A DNA stretch of 64,000 nt from Serratia sp. H1w (GCF_000633355.1 NZ_AYMQ01000031.1:1-64000); one strand, 5' to 3'; counted from the first letter of the stretch, positions 1 through 10,155 are shown. Notes: generated by a model not told the origin, from the sequence alone. Made by a program: numbers and translations.

Positions 1-369
1 ACACATTGAATACATGACCCAGATATGGTCCTGGAGTATGAACAGTCACATAGGCGAATATTACTGGTCGAGTTAGAAAGGCATGTGGATAAAATTTTCA
101 CCAAAGATAACCGTTTACGTAGCAAAGTTACCCATGCGGGACAGCAAGTCGAAGACTGGATAGGTGAAATTAGAAGTGGGAAAAAAAATGTACCTAACTG
201 GCTAAAAAAAGAATACGTTGTTGAGGGAGCAGTCGTAATCGGCCGCTCAAAAAACCTCACTCTTAAGCAGAAAGAAACGCTTCGCGTAATCAACACCAAC
301 CGCACCATCAAAATCATGACTTACGACGACTTACTAGAACAGATGATGAGATTAATATCAATACTATGA
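1..369 (+). pseudogene. Shedu-like (DUF4263) nuclease, C-terminal fragment
   Basis: The longest frame with a start codon runs from ATG 25 to the stop after position 366 (114 residues). In the same frame the codons before it read I-H-D-P-D back to a TGA at 7-9, so the domain appears to begin upstream of the ATG. PD(M)VLE followed by LLVELE resembles the PD-(D/E)xK core of DUF4263 (SduA, the Shedu anti-phage nuclease), although the usual ELK is ELE here. The C-terminal half carries AVVIGR and ITYDDLL-like (IMTYDDLL) segments typical of that family. The stop at 7-9, with frame 2 open across it (HIEYM), suggests a frameshift, but only a few bases of upstream sequence are visible. Base composition is clearly more AT-rich than in the neighbouring genes, consistent with transfer. 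An alternative is an intact short gene starting at 25. The function call comes from recalled family motifs. Confidence 0.55.
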
Positions 370-480
370 TAGCGAAGTATATTGCTGGCTACCCCATTAT
401 TGGTCTCAATCAATGCCTAGTACTATACCGAACAAACTCTGAGCTTGAAAATGCGCAAAACTGCCAGGATTTACCAGGCC

Positions 481-514
481 CAAAAAAACAAAAAGCCCGC
501 AATTACGCGGGCTT
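481..514 (-). terminator. Rho-independent terminator of guaA
   Basis: A perfect 8-bp stem (AAGCCCGC / GCGGGCTT, 493-500 and 507-514, 6-nt loop) is followed, on the minus strand, by TTTTTGTTTTTTTG. It lies about 50 nt after the guaA stop codon and would end guaBA transcription. The rest of 370-563 holds no open frame or recognisable element. Confidence 0.85.
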
Positions 515-563
515 CAGGGCATTTATTGCGAGCTAATTGGCGCTGGTATGTACCGAACGACAA

Positions 564-2141
564 TCATTCCCACTCAATCGTTGCCGGTGGTTTCCCGCTA
601 ATATCATAAACCACACGGGAAATACCGTTGACTTCGTTAATGATGCGGTTGGAAACACGGCCGAGGAAATCGTACGGCAGATGTGCCCAATGCGCGGTCA
701 TAAAGTCGATGGTTTCTACCGCACGCAGTGAAACCACCCAATCGTATTTACGGCCATCGCCCATCACGCCCACGGAACGCACTGGCAAGAACACGGTGAA
801 CGCTTGGCTGACCTTGTTATATAGATCGGCTTTATGCATCTCTTCGATAAAGATCGCATCGGCACGGCGCAGCAGATCGCAATACTCTTTCTTCACTTCG
901 CCCAATACGCGCACGCCCAGACCTGGCCCTGGGAACGGGTGGCGGAACAGCATGTCATACGGCAGGCCAAGCTCCAGACCGATTTTGCGCACTTCGTCTT
1001 TGAACAGCTCTTTCAGCGGCTCAACCAGGCCCAGCTTCATCTCTTTCGGCAGGCCACCGACGTTGTGGTGCGATTTGATCACGTGCGCTTTACCGGTAGC
1101 GGAAGCCGCGGATTCGATCACATCCGGATAGATGGTACCCTGCGCCAGCCACTTCACGGCGCTCTGCTTGCAAGCTTCTTCGTCAAACACTTCAACAAAC
1201 ACGCGGCCAATGATCTTACGTTTGGCTTCTGGCTCATCAACGCCTGCCAGCGCGCTCAGGAAGCGATTCTCTGCCGCCACGTGCACAATGTTCAGACCGA
1301 AATGGTCGCCGAACATTTCCAGCACCTGATCGGCTTCGTTCAGACGCAACAGGCCGTTATCTACGAATACGCAGGTCAGGCGCTTGCCAATCGCACGATG
1401 CAGCAGCATAGCGGTAACAGAAGAATCAACGCCGCCAGAAAGGCCGAGGATCACATGATCTTCGCCAACCTGTTCACGAATACGCGCAACGGCATCTTCG
1501 ATGATGGTGGCAGGCGTCCACAAGGCTTCGCAACCACAGATATCCAGGACGAAGCGTTCCAGAATGCGTTGGCCCTGGCGGGTGTGGGTCACTTCCGGGT
1601 GAAACTGCACTCCGTAGAAGCGTTTTTCTTCGTTGGCCATAATGGCAAACGGGCAGGTATCGGTGCTGGCAACGGTGACAAAATCTGCTGGGATAGCGGT
1701 CACTTTATCGCCGTGACTCATCCAAACGTCTAACACTGGCTTGCCTGCCGGGCTGATCGCGTCTTCGATATCACGGATCAGGGCGCTTGCCTGGGTGATT
1801 TCCACCTGCGCATAACCGAACTCACGCTCGTTTGACCCCTGAACGTGGCCGCCCAATTGCATCGCCATGGTCTGCATGCCGTAGCATACGCCCAGCACTG
1901 GTACACCTGCGGTGAAGACATACTCTGGCGCACGCGGGCTGTTCAGTTCGGTGGTGCTTTCCGGGCCGCCGGAGAGGATGATGCCGCTTGGATTGAACTC
2001 GCGGATCTGCTCTTCGCTAACGTCCCAGGCCCACAGCTCACAGTAAACACCAATCTCACGCACGCGACGGGCAACCAGTTGGGTGTATTGTGAACCGAAA
2101 TCCAGGATCAGGATGCGATGCTTATGAATATTTTTTGTCAT
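564..2141 (-). CDS. guaA: GMP synthase (glutamine-hydrolysing)
   Basis: Converts XMP to GMP using ATP and glutamine, the last step of guanine nucleotide synthesis, in the cytosol. The 525-residue length equals that of E. coli GuaA, and the sequence is near-identical along its whole length. The N-terminal class I amidotransferase domain has GVCYGMQ (nucleophile Cys near residue 86) and FHPEVTHT. The ATP pyrophosphatase domain has the PP-loop [10 protein letters not shown]. The C-terminal dimerisation domain ends in PPATIEWE. The frame is open upstream to 2243, but the ATG at 2141 gives the conserved [16 protein letters not shown] start. It follows guaB with a spacer of about 100 nt and should be transcribed with it. 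Confidence 0.98.
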   Translation of the reverse strand: MTKNIHKHRILILDFGSQYTQLVARRVREIGVYCELWAWDVSEEQIREFNPSGIILSGGPESTTELNSPRAPEYVFTAGVPVLGVCYGMQTMAMQLGGHVQGSNEREFGYAQVEITQASALIRDIEDAISPAGKPVLDVWMSHGDKVTAIPADFVTVASTDTCPFAIMANEEKRFYGVQFHPEVTHTRQGQRILERFVLDICGCEALWTPATIIEDAVARIREQVGEDHVILGLSGGVDSSVTAMLLHRAIGKRLTCVFVDNGLLRLNEADQVLEMFGDHFGLNIVHVAAENRFLSALAGVDEPEAKRKIIGRVFVEVFDEEACKQSAVKWLAQGTIYPDVIESAASATGKAHVIKSHHNVGGLPKEMKLGLVEPLKELFKDEVRKIGLELGLPYDMLFRHPFPGPGLGVRVLGEVKKEYCDLLRRADAIFIEEMHKADLYNKVSQAFTVFLPVRSVGVMGDGRKYDWVVSLRAVETIDFMTAHWAHLPYDFLGRVSNRIINEVNGISRVVYDISGKPPATIEWE

Positions 2142-2198
2142 GTGAGGCAAATTCCAGCAACAGAGAAAAAGAGCAAAAAGGTTATGTGGGATGAGGGT

Positions 2199-2236
2199 TG
2201 CCCCCCATCCCTTCCCTCCCCCAAAGGGGAGAGAGT
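2199..2236. repeat. Degenerate GAGAGGG-type inverted repeat in the guaB-guaA spacer
   Basis: The spacer holds a C-rich run, CCCTCCCCC, then AAA, then GGGGAGAGAG, forming a hairpin. It resembles the CCCTCACCC...CCCTCTCCC / GGGAGAGGG repeats seen at 23578, 38637, 47513, 57354 and 57485. It is the most diverged copy, so its membership of the family is tentative. Confidence 0.45.
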
Positions 2237-2242
2237 AAAGCA

Positions 2243-3706
2243 TTAGCCCATGCGGTAGTTTGGTGATTCTTTGGTGATGGTCACGTCATGCACATGGCTT
2301 TCTTGAATACCGGCACCGCTGATGCGTACAAACTCGGCTTTGGTACGCAATTCATCGATAGTGCCACAGCCGGTCAGACCCATGCAGGAACGCAGGCCGC
2401 CCATTTGTTGATGAACGATCGCTTTCAGCATGCCTTTGTAAGCTACGCGGCCTTCGATACCCTCTGGCACCAGTTTATCAGCGGCGTTATCGGTCTGGAA
2501 GTAACGGTCAGAAGAGCCTTTGGACATCGCGCCCAGAGAACCCATACCACGGTAAGATTTGAACGAACGGCCCTGATACAGCTCGATTTCGCCCGGAGAT
2601 TCTTCCGTACCAGCCAGCATCGAACCGACCATTACGCAGGACGCACCGGCAGCAATGGCCTTGGCGATATCACCAGAGAAACGGATACCACCATCAGCGA
2701 TAACTGGGATACCAGTACCTTCCAGCGCTTCAACTGCATCGGCGATAGCGGTGATTTGAGGAACTCCCACGCCAGTAACGATACGAGTGGTACAGATGGA
2801 ACCAGGGCCGATACCGACTTTTACCGCGCTCACGCCGGCTTCCATCAGGGCTTTGGCACCAGCCCCGGTAGCGACATTACCGCCAAGAATTTGGAGATCT
2901 GGGTATTTGGCACGGGTTTCGCGGATGCGCTGTAGCACGCCTTCGGAATGACCGTGTGAAGAGTCGATAAGCAGTACGTCAACACCGGCGGCAACCAGCG
3001 CATCAACGCGCTCTTCGTTACCGGCACCGGCGCCCACCGCAGCGCCTACGCGCAGACGGCCATGCTCATCTTTACAGGCGTTAGGTTTACGCTCTGCTTT
3101 CTGGAAGTCTTTGACGGTGATCATGCCCAGCAGATGGAAGCTATCGTCCACTACCAGCGCTTTTTCAACGCGTTTTTCGTGCATTTTTTGCAGCACGACT
3201 TCACGCGCTTCGCCTTCCTTGACGGTAACCAGGCGCTCTTTTGGCGTCATCACCGCAGTGACGGGCTGAGTCAGATCGGTCACGAAGCGAACGTCACGGC
3301 CGGTAATAATCCCCACCAGTTCGTTTTCTTCGGTCACAACCGGGTAACCAGCAAAACCATTACGCGCGGTTAACTCTTTCACTTCCGCCAGAGTGGTGGA
3401 AGGCGTGACGGCCTTTGGGTCCGTGACCACGCCGCTTTCATGTTTTTTCACCCTGCGGACTTCTTCCGCCTGGCGCTCAATGGACATGTTTTTGTGAATG
3501 AAGCCCAGACCGCCTTCCTGCGCCAGCGCTATAGCCAGGTTGGATTCGGTTACGGTATCCATAGCTGCGGACAGCATAGGGATATTCAGGCGGATAGTTT
3601 TGGTCAGTTGGGTGCCAAGATCTGCGGTATTAGGCAGAACTGTGGAGTGGGCTGGAACCAGGAGAACGTCATCAAACGTTAGAGCTTCTTTTACAATACG
3701 TAGCAT
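2243..3706 (-). CDS. guaB: Inosine-5'-monophosphate dehydrogenase
   Basis: Oxidises IMP to XMP with NAD+, the committed step toward GMP. The 487-residue protein matches E. coli GuaB (488) throughout. It is a TIM barrel interrupted by two CBS domains (about residues 93-205, with [18 protein letters not shown] and [16 protein letters not shown]). The catalytic loop is GPGSICTTR, with the Cys that forms the XMP thioimidate, and the flap contains [14 protein letters not shown]. The start is the ATG at 3706 ([21 protein letters not shown]), although the frame is open to 3841. First gene of guaBA, with a strong -10 and a PurR-like box upstream. Confidence 0.98.
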   Translation of the reverse strand: MLRIVKEALTFDDVLLVPAHSTVLPNTADLGTQLTKTIRLNIPMLSAAMDTVTESNLAIALAQEGGLGFIHKNMSIERQAEEVRRVKKHESGVVTDPKAVTPSTTLAEVKELTARNGFAGYPVVTEENELVGIITGRDVRFVTDLTQPVTAVMTPKERLVTVKEGEAREVVLQKMHEKRVEKALVVDDSFHLLGMITVKDFQKAERKPNACKDEHGRLRVGAAVGAGAGNEERVDALVAAGVDVLLIDSSHGHSEGVLQRIRETRAKYPDLQILGGNVATGAGAKALMEAGVSAVKVGIGPGSICTTRIVTGVGVPQITAIADAVEALEGTGIPVIADGGIRFSGDIAKAIAAGASCVMVGSMLAGTEESPGEIELYQGRSFKSYRGMGSLGAMSKGSSDRYFQTDNAADKLVPEGIEGRVAYKGMLKAIVHQQMGGLRSCMGLTGCGTIDELRTKAEFVRISGAGIQESHVHDVTITKESPNYRMG

Positions 3707-3757
3707 GGGCAATATCTCACCAAGGTGGATGCGGAAAAGATAAAATATTGCCGTGGC

Positions 3758-3783
3758 ATTATACAGAGCGTAATCGGTTGCCT
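3758..3783 (-). promoter_or_regulatory. guaB promoter with PurR-like operator
   Basis: On the minus strand TATAAT lies at 3763-3758. Just upstream, AGGCAACCGATTACGC (3783-3768) fits the PurR consensus ANGCAANCGNTTNCNT at every fixed position except the last base. A PurR box in this position would block polymerase, as expected for a purine gene. No convincing -35 hexamer is visible. Confidence 0.65.
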
Positions 3784-3875
3784 CCAGCACTTTCTTACAA
3801 AAACTCTTGATTACCTTTCGCCGAGCTGTAATATCGACCAATTAAGTGCTTGTTTTGAAATTTGATCTGGGTCAC

Positions 3876-5252
3876 ATGTCACTACCTACTTCACCGTCCA
3901 TTTTTACCGTAAGCCGCCTCAATCAGACGGTTCGACAGCTGCTGGAAATGGAAATGGGGCAGATTTGGCTCTCTGCCGAGATCTCCAACTTCTCCCAGCC
4001 CTCCTCCGGCCACTGGTATTTCACGCTGAAAGATGACCGTGCCCAGGTGCGTTGCGCGATGTTCCGCAACAGCAACCGCCGCACCACCTTCCGCCCGCAA
4101 AATGGCCAGCAGGTGTTAGTGCGCGCCAGCATCACCCTGTATGAACCACGCGGTGATTACCAACTGATTGCCGAAAGCATGCAGCCTGCCGGTGACGGCC
4201 TGCTGCAACAGCAATTCGAGCAGCTAAAACAGCGCCTGGCGGCCGAAGGTTTGTTTGATCAGCAGTTCAAGCAACCGCTGCCGAGCCCAGCCAAGCGCGT
4301 TGGGGTGATCACTTCCGCCAGCGGCGCGGCACTGCACGATATTTTGCAGGTGCTACAACGGCGTGACCCTTCGCTGCCGATCGTGATTTATCCAACCTCC
4401 GTACAGGGCGCAGAAGCTCCGTTGCAGATCGTCCGCGCTATCGAAACAGCCAACCGCCGCGATGAGTGTGATGTACTGATCGTCGGACGCGGCGGTGGCT
4501 CGTTAGAAGATTTATGGAGCTTTAACAACGAACGCGTCGCAAAGGCCATTTTTGCCAGCCATATTCCGATCGTCAGCGCCGTTGGCCATGAAACCGACGT
4601 CACCATAGCCGACTTTGTTGCCGACCTGCGGGCACCTACCCCTTCCGCCGCCGCAGAGTTGGTCAGCCGTAATCAGCTTGAGCTGTTACGCCAGTTACAG
4701 TCACAGCAACAGCGGCTGGAAATGGCGATGGATTATTATCTGGCGCAGCGCCAGCAGCAGTTCACCCGCATCAACCATCGTCTGCAACAACAGCATCCGC
4801 ACCTGCGGCTGGCACGGCAGCAAACGCTGTTGTTCAAGCTTCAGCGCCGTTTGGAAGAGGGGATGCAGCAGCAGTTGCGGTTATCCTCCCGCCGCAGTGA
4901 GCGTGTACAGCAGCGCTTGACGCAGGTACAGCCGATGGGCCGTATTCACCGTTTGCAGCAGCGTATTCAGCAGCAGGAATATCGTTTGCAGCAAGGGATG
5001 GAGCGACAGCTCAATGGCTATCGCCAGCGCTTTGGCGTGGCATGCAGTCAGTTGGAGGCCGTTAGCCCGCTGGCGACGTTGGCGCGTGGTTATAGCGTGA
5101 CGCAGACACCGCAGGGTGAGTTATTGAAAACCACCAAGCAGGCACAGGTCGGGGAAATGCTGAAAACCCGCCTGCAAGATGGCTGGGTAGAAAGCGAAGT
5201 CAAAACCATCACCGTGGCGAAAAAGCCGCGTAAGAAACGCGTGGTGGAATAG
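3876..5252 (+). CDS. xseA: Exodeoxyribonuclease VII large subunit
   Basis: Large subunit of ExoVII, which with XseB degrades single-stranded DNA to oligonucleotides. The N-terminal OB-fold ([37 protein letters not shown]) is followed by the catalytic domain ([56 protein letters not shown]). After it come a Gln-rich coiled coil and the C-terminal [11 protein letters not shown] segment. ATG 3876 gives 458 residues against 456 in E. coli. An in-frame ATG at 3846 would add ten residues not found in the family. It diverges from guaB and ends 3 nt from the convergent Rpn gene. Confidence 0.96.
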   Translation: MSLPTSPSIFTVSRLNQTVRQLLEMEMGQIWLSAEISNFSQPSSGHWYFTLKDDRAQVRCAMFRNSNRRTTFRPQNGQQVLVRASITLYEPRGDYQLIAESMQPAGDGLLQQQFEQLKQRLAAEGLFDQQFKQPLPSPAKRVGVITSASGAALHDILQVLQRRDPSLPIVIYPTSVQGAEAPLQIVRAIETANRRDECDVLIVGRGGGSLEDLWSFNNERVAKAIFASHIPIVSAVGHETDVTIADFVADLRAPTPSAAAELVSRNQLELLRQLQSQQQRLEMAMDYYLAQRQQQFTRINHRLQQQHPHLRLARQQTLLFKLQRRLEEGMQQQLRLSSRRSERVQQRLTQVQPMGRIHRLQQRIQQQEYRLQQGMERQLNGYRQRFGVACSQLEAVSPLATLARGYSVTQTPQGELLKTTKQAQVGEMLKTRLQDGWVESEVKTITVAKKPRKKRVVE

Positions 5253-5255
5253 CCG

Positions 5256-6143
5256 TTAGTGGTGAAGCTGATCGACTTCTTTTGCTGAAAGGCCGGTCAG
5301 TTTCATTACCATGGTGCGTTCGAAGCCATTCGCCAGCATGGAGCGAGCTATCTTCAGGGCCTCTTCCAATCGCCCCTCTTCTCGCCCTTTTTGCTCGAGA
5401 TATTCTGCAATAGTCATCAATTCCTCCTCATGCCCTGGCGCGCGACTGGCCAACTCACGGATCAGCCTTCCCGGTTCTGTTGTACTCCCCGCCTGCAGCA
5501 TGTAGCTCATCAGTGATAAAAGTTGCTCTTTAGTCGTGTATCCGGCCAACAGTAATGTGACCAGTTGTTCCCGCAGTTCGAACAGATCGCGTTGCCGCAC
5601 ATGCTTTTGCAACAACTCCAAAATAGCCATACGGCGATGTCGCATAATATCATCGTCTGGGATGACCGTTACGTCAACCAGCGGAAAATGCCCCGCATAA
5701 AGTTGCCTGGCCAAGTCGGGTTCACTGAACTCCTCCAGCCAGCTCATTGAATAAGGGTAAGGCGTCACCTTTCCGTGATAAAACAGGGTCGGAATGACCA
5801 GAGGAAGCTGGTCGTGCCCGAAATCAAGATGGCGTTGCATCGCGGCAATGGCATAACGAATTAAACGAAATGCCATATGTTTGTCAGGGCTGCTTTGATG
5901 TTCGATCAAAACGTACACATAGCCGTCTCCCTTCACGGTTTGCAACGAGTAGAGCACATCAGAGTAACAGGCGCGCAGATCGCTCTCAATAAAGCTGCCA
6001 GGCTCCAGTTTTAACGTGCTTAAATCACAAGCTTGCAGCAATACCGACGGTAAGTGCAGTTCAAGAAAATCACGCGCAGTGTCTAGGTGGGTAAGAAACT
6101 TTTTAAACACTGCATCATGCAGCGTGGAGGTAGTTTTTTTCAT
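5256..6143 (-). CDS. RpnA-type recombination-promoting nuclease
   Basis: Closely resembles E. coli RpnA, one of the transposase_31/PD-(D/E)xK proteins that cut DNA and raise RecA-independent recombination. Along the frame from 6152, candidate catalytic residues are D65 in YSDVLYS and E84/Q86 in LIEHQS (ExQ in place of ExK). LFYHG and IPDDDIMRHRRMAILELLQKH are other family hallmarks. The C-terminus is a charged helix plus a short helix-turn-helix-like tail. AGGG lies 9 nt before the ATG at 6143, and that start aligns with RpnA; the ATG at 6152 lies too close to it. About 295 residues, against 292 for RpnA. It looks intact and sits convergent with xseA. No terminal repeats are seen. Confidence 0.88.
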   Translation of the reverse strand: MKKTTSTLHDAVFKKFLTHLDTARDFLELHLPSVLLQACDLSTLKLEPGSFIESDLRACYSDVLYSLQTVKGDGYVYVLIEHQSSPDKHMAFRLIRYAIAAMQRHLDFGHDQLPLVIPTLFYHGKVTPYPYSMSWLEEFSEPDLARQLYAGHFPLVDVTVIPDDDIMRHRRMAILELLQKHVRQRDLFELREQLVTLLLAGYTTKEQLLSLMSYMLQAGSTTEPGRLIRELASRAPGHEEELMTIAEYLEQKGREEGRLEEALKIARSMLANGFERTMVMKLTGLSAKEVDQLHH

Positions 6144-6295
6144 GTAGGTCATCCCTGGACTTCACATAAAAAAACCTACCACAAGCGTTTACCGGCACTT
6201 TATGGCCTTCCTGGCTCTGGATCAGACTCGCAAAGTCTCTTGACCAGCAACTCTGATCAAGAGATTTAGCTAAAGCCCTCAACTAATGCGCTCAG

Positions 6296-8659
6296 TTACA
6301 ACTCATAGCTATCGCGACCAACGCCGTTCACCCACAGTTCACGGGCCTCGCCAACAGGCAGTACAACCTTCAGCGCTTGCCATGCCGGTTTGAAATGCCC
6401 TTCGCAGGTGATGGTCAGTTCGATACGCTGATTGTCGCTCACCGCCTCCCAGCGCAGCCACAGCGCATTGTTCTGCTGCCAGCCATGACTTTCCCCGTCA
6501 TCTTCAAACAACAGGCCTGAGGACCATCCACAGCCCTTGGTGGGGAACAGCCGCAACTCCCGGCGATCGTCTGCTGCGATATCCACATGCGCCAGTCGTT
6601 GTGACATCGGGATCCCGGCACCAGCACGAACCAGCAGCGGCAAGCGTTCCAATGGTGCGTCCAGCACAATAGTTTGCCCACCGCTGTACCATTGGCCGCT
6701 ATAGAAGCAATACCAGCCATCAACGTTGTCCGGCAGATAGACTTCGCGCTGGCGTTGCCCCTGATCCACCACGCTGGCCACCAGCAGATCGCGGCCAATC
6801 AGGAAATCATCGGTCTCGCCGAAGGTGCGATCATCGTGTTCGTGATCGAGGAAGGTAGGCCGCAGCATCGGTTCATCGTCATGGCTTGCCAGCCACAGCA
6901 ACGTGTAGAAGTACGGCATCAGTCGATAGCGCAGGTTGATCGCCTCACGGATCATTGACGTCGCCGCTGGGTACATCCAGGGTTCGTTAACCGTGGCATC
7001 ATCGTTCCACGAATGGATGGTAAAGCGCGGGTGCATTACCCCGTTTTGTACCCAACGTACCAACAGTTCCGCATCGGGTTTATCGCCAGAGAAACCACCA
7101 ACGTCATGGCCAACGTTAAACAGCCCAGACAGACTCATGCCAACCCCCATGCGGGTGTTATAGCGCAGGGTTTGCCAACTGGTGCGGTTATCTCCGCTCC
7201 AGGTTTGCACGTAGCGCTGCATCCCGGCACAGCCGGAACGTGAGATCAGATAAGGCCGCAGGTTCGGTGCAAAACGCTGTTGAGCTTCAAATGAGGCGCG
7301 CATCATCAGCAACGGCATTACCGGGCGAATATGCTTGATGGCGATTGGCTTGCCGAAGCCGTGGCAGCGTGCTTCACCATCCCACACTTCATACTCGTTG
7401 TTGTCATTCCAGGTGGAATCAATCCCCATCTCCAACAGTTGCTCTGTCACCCCCTGCTGCCACCAGCGCACGGCGGCCGGATTGGTGAAATCGAGATGTG
7501 AACCTTCGTCATCCCAGAAGCTGGAACGCTCCGGGCCGTCGCTTTGCGAATCGCGGATAAACAAGCCAAGCTCCGCCACCTGTTGGTACTTGGGGTGATC
7601 CTGCAACAGGCAGGGTTTGATGTTCGCCGCCAGCTTCAATCCCGCATCGTGGAAAGCCTGGCTGAGTTGCTTGGGCTGCGGCACCTTGTCGTAGTTCCAG
7701 TTGAACACATAGCGCTTGTTATTGATCGAGGTGTAGCCAGAAGAGAGCTGGAACGAGTCACACGGGATGGCGTGTTGGCGGCACAGCTGGATAAACTGCT
7801 GCAACTGCTGTTGGGCATCTGGCGCGTCGGTGTAATACATCGTCGAGCCGCTGTAACCCAGGCTCCACTTTGGCCCAAAGTGGGTTTTACCGGTCAACCG
7901 CACGAAGGCTTTGGTGACGTCGAGCACCCGAGGGCCCAGGAACAGATAGTAATCCAGATCGCCCGCCTCAGCCTGATAGCGGCGATAGGCCAGGTGATAG
8001 TTGTCGATCTCATTACCCAGATCCAACCAGCAACTGCTCAGGTTGTCATAGAACAGGCCAAAACTGACCTCTTCACGGCGCGTGATGGTAAACGGGATAT
8101 GCTTGTAGAGCGGATCGGTGCTGGCGGCGTTGTAACCCATCGCGTCCAGATTGCGCATCTCAAAGCGGCGGCCGGTACGCTCCAGATCGCCCGCCTTCTC
8201 ACCCAGGCCATAATAACGTTCGCCCTTGTGGCGGCGCTGATAGTGCGCCACGCCGTCACCGTGCGCATTAAGCAGATAGGCACTGGTCGGGCGATCCGCT
8301 GCCAATGGCAACCATTCCCCCGCCGCGTTGCAATATTCCCATTCCAGCCACAGCGGTTGATGGACCGTCACTCGCAGTTGCGGCGTTGCCACCGTCAAAG
8401 TATCGCCCTGCTGCTGAAGTTGATAACCCGGCAGGCCAAAACCGGCAACGCTGAGGCGATCTCGCCCTTCCCAAGGCACATCCTCTTGCGGGGCGATACT
8501 CCAGGTGCGATCCAGTGCCAGTTCGCCATGGCGTTTGATCAGCACACGGAACAGATTGTTTTCCAACACATACAGACAGAACAAATGTTGCTCGTCCACC
8601 AGCAGTTCAACACGATCGGCGAATTGTCCTGCCAGCGTCCAGTTTTTTAACGTTTTCAT
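6296..8659 (-). CDS. Glycoside hydrolase family 31 (alpha-glucosidase/alpha-xylosidase type)
   Basis: 787-residue GH31 enzyme. A beta-sandwich N-domain (with YYGLGEKAGDLERTGRR) precedes a TIM barrel whose nucleophile motif is W-N-D-N-N-E, with the Asp at about residue 419. The acid/base Asp is at about residue 490 in WSGDN. The LSGLFNVGHDVGGFSG loop and the C-terminal beta-domains (LPLLVRAGAGIP) are present. There is no signal peptide, so it should act on imported oligosaccharides in the cytosol. It differs from E. coli YicI and YihQ at the nucleophile motif, so the substrate cannot be named. It starts 11 nt after the MFS gene and is surely co-transcribed with it, with a divergent LacI-type regulator upstream. 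The gap 6153-6295 holds one imperfect CTCTTGA/TCAAGAG inverted repeat (6237-6263) and nothing else. Confidence 0.9.
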   Translation of the reverse strand: MKTLKNWTLAGQFADRVELLVDEQHLFCLYVLENNLFRVLIKRHGELALDRTWSIAPQEDVPWEGRDRLSVAGFGLPGYQLQQQGDTLTVATPQLRVTVHQPLWLEWEYCNAAGEWLPLAADRPTSAYLLNAHGDGVAHYQRRHKGERYYGLGEKAGDLERTGRRFEMRNLDAMGYNAASTDPLYKHIPFTITRREEVSFGLFYDNLSSCWLDLGNEIDNYHLAYRRYQAEAGDLDYYLFLGPRVLDVTKAFVRLTGKTHFGPKWSLGYSGSTMYYTDAPDAQQQLQQFIQLCRQHAIPCDSFQLSSGYTSINNKRYVFNWNYDKVPQPKQLSQAFHDAGLKLAANIKPCLLQDHPKYQQVAELGLFIRDSQSDGPERSSFWDDEGSHLDFTNPAAVRWWQQGVTEQLLEMGIDSTWNDNNEYEVWDGEARCHGFGKPIAIKHIRPVMPLLMMRASFEAQQRFAPNLRPYLISRSGCAGMQRYVQTWSGDNRTSWQTLRYNTRMGVGMSLSGLFNVGHDVGGFSGDKPDAELLVRWVQNGVMHPRFTIHSWNDDATVNEPWMYPAATSMIREAINLRYRLMPYFYTLLWLASHDDEPMLRPTFLDHEHDDRTFGETDDFLIGRDLLVASVVDQGQRQREVYLPDNVDGWYCFYSGQWYSGGQTIVLDAPLERLPLLVRAGAGIPMSQRLAHVDIAADDRRELRLFPTKGCGWSSGLLFEDDGESHGWQQNNALWLRWEAVSDNQRIELTITCEGHFKPAWQALKVVLPVGEARELWVNGVGRDSYEL

Positions 8660-8670
8660 AGGGATCCAAC

Positions 8671-9978
8671 TTAAACAGTAGGTGAAGGTTTTTTGCCGCG
8701 CTCGGCGATCAAGCCAATCAGGAACATGGCACCGATCAGATCGAAGAAGCCCATCGCGACGAATAGCGGGTTGAAGCCGACGGTGTCGGACACGGCACCA
8801 ATCAGCAGCGTAAACAGGAAGCTGGCGATCCAGGCGCTGGAGCCGCGCATGCCGTTCACTGTCGCCATCTGGTTTTTATCGAAGGACTCCACGACCAGCG
8901 CGCTCAACATGCAGGAGATCACCTGGTGCCCAAAGCCACCAATGGAGATCAGCGCGATCGCGATGTAGGGATCTTTAGTGATGGCAACAAACGCCAGCGA
9001 CACCATCATGAAGGCTCCGGTCACTGAACTGGTCACGACCGAGTTCACGCGAGAACAACCAAACCATTTGCGATACAGCGTGGTGAGATAACCACTGGCG
9101 ACGCTGCCGATATCTGCCGCCAGGAACGGTAGCCAGGCAAACATGGCGATCTGTTTGAGATCCATACCGCGCTCGGTAGCCAGGTACAGCGGCACCCAGA
9201 AGCTGAATACCGCCCAGGCCGGTTCGGCCAGAAACGCCGGAATGGCAATACCGTAGAATTTTTTGTTTTTGCACAAGATCGCCAACGATTTAAAGAACGG
9301 CAACTTCGGCAGCACCGGCTCATTATCCTCGTTGATTAAGTCGAATTCCTTTTGGCTCAGGTTCGGGTGATCCTGCGGCGAGTGATAAAACACCCACCAC
9401 AGCACCACCCAGATCAACGCCAGGGCACCGGAGAACAGGAACGCTCCCTGCCAGCCGAAGGACACATGAGCAATCACGATGATTGGCGGAGCCAACATCG
9501 CCCCGATCGAGAAACCAACCCCAGCCCAACCAGCAGCAATCGGCCGTTCTCTTTTCGGGAACCAATCGGAAATAGCCTTGGCGTTAGCTGGCGTGGCTGC
9601 CGCTTCGGCCCCTCCCATGAAGAAGCGCAGGATCGCCAATTGCAACCAGGTACCCGCACCGGCATGCATCATGCACACCACAGCCCAGATGCTGGCACAC
9701 ACCAGGAACCCCATCTTCAGGCCGATAACATCGATCAACCAACCGCAGATCGGTTGGAATACGGTATAAGCCAGTTGGAAGGACGCCACCACCCAGGAAT
9801 ATTGCTCAGTGGTCATGTTGAGGCTGGTTTTCAGCTCCGGTGCCAGAATACCTAGCGAGTTGCGGGTAATGTAGTTAACCGTGACGCCCAGCAGGAACAG
9901 GGCCAACATCCACCAGCGTAATGATTTGAATTTACGGCGGCTGCTGGCTGCTACCGTTTGATTGATTTCTACACTCAT
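8671..9978 (-). CDS. MFS transporter, anion:cation symporter (ExuT/GudP-like) family
   Basis: About 435 residues with some 12 hydrophobic segments. Family signatures include VNYITRNSLGILAPEL in TM1, the loop GWLIDVIGLKMGF and RFFMGGAEAAATPANAKAISDWFPKRERPIAAG. This family usually carries sugar acids, but pairing with a GH31 enzyme suggests a glycoside or oligosaccharide substrate. That is inference. The start at 9978 (MSVEINQTVAASSRRKF) has GGAG 7 nt upstream on the minus strand; the frame is open to 10215, but the extra residues are not membrane-like or conserved. First gene of the two-gene operon. Confidence 0.9.
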   Translation of the reverse strand: MSVEINQTVAASSRRKFKSLRWWMLALFLLGVTVNYITRNSLGILAPELKTSLNMTTEQYSWVVASFQLAYTVFQPICGWLIDVIGLKMGFLVCASIWAVVCMMHAGAGTWLQLAILRFFMGGAEAAATPANAKAISDWFPKRERPIAAGWAGVGFSIGAMLAPPIIVIAHVSFGWQGAFLFSGALALIWVVLWWVFYHSPQDHPNLSQKEFDLINEDNEPVLPKLPFFKSLAILCKNKKFYGIAIPAFLAEPAWAVFSFWVPLYLATERGMDLKQIAMFAWLPFLAADIGSVASGYLTTLYRKWFGCSRVNSVVTSSVTGAFMMVSLAFVAITKDPYIAIALISIGGFGHQVISCMLSALVVESFDKNQMATVNGMRGSSAWIASFLFTLLIGAVSDTVGFNPLFVAMGFFDLIGAMFLIGLIAERGKKPSPTV

Positions 9979-10048
9979 CAAGATCTCCGTGGCGACAATA
10001 CGCCTATTTGGTAGGGCAACTCTGGCTAACGGAGGTTTTAACAGCGTT

Positions 10049-10070
10049 ATTTGTGACGCCGGCCACAAAT
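10049..10070. promoter_or_regulatory. Candidate CRP site upstream of the MFS-GH31 operon
   Basis: TGTGA-N6-CCACA (10052-10067) lies inside a longer inverted repeat, ATTTGTG/CACAAAT, and matches the CRP core TGTGA-N6-TCACA with one change. It sits about 75-90 bp before the MFS start codon in the 349-nt gap 9979-10327, a plausible place for catabolite activation. No other element but the palindrome at 10156 was seen there. Confidence 0.45.
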
Positions 10071-10155
10071 ACAACGTCAATGCTGCGACAACCCTATGAT
10101 TTAATGTTGTTTTACTTGTATTCCAGCCAATGAATTGGACTGATAAATCTATAAA

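Noticed and set aside
834..1733. 299-codon frame opposite guaA
   Set aside because: Antisense shadow in a highly conserved gene; the product resembles no known family and has no ribosome site.
6237..6263. CTCTTGA/TCAAGAG inverted repeat after the GH31 gene as a terminator
   Set aside because: Loop of 13 nt and no T-run on either strand, so it was not called as a terminator.
7544..8650. 368-codon frame opposite the GH31 gene
   Set aside because: Long antisense frame typical of GC-rich coding DNA; codon pattern follows the GH31 gene on the other strand.
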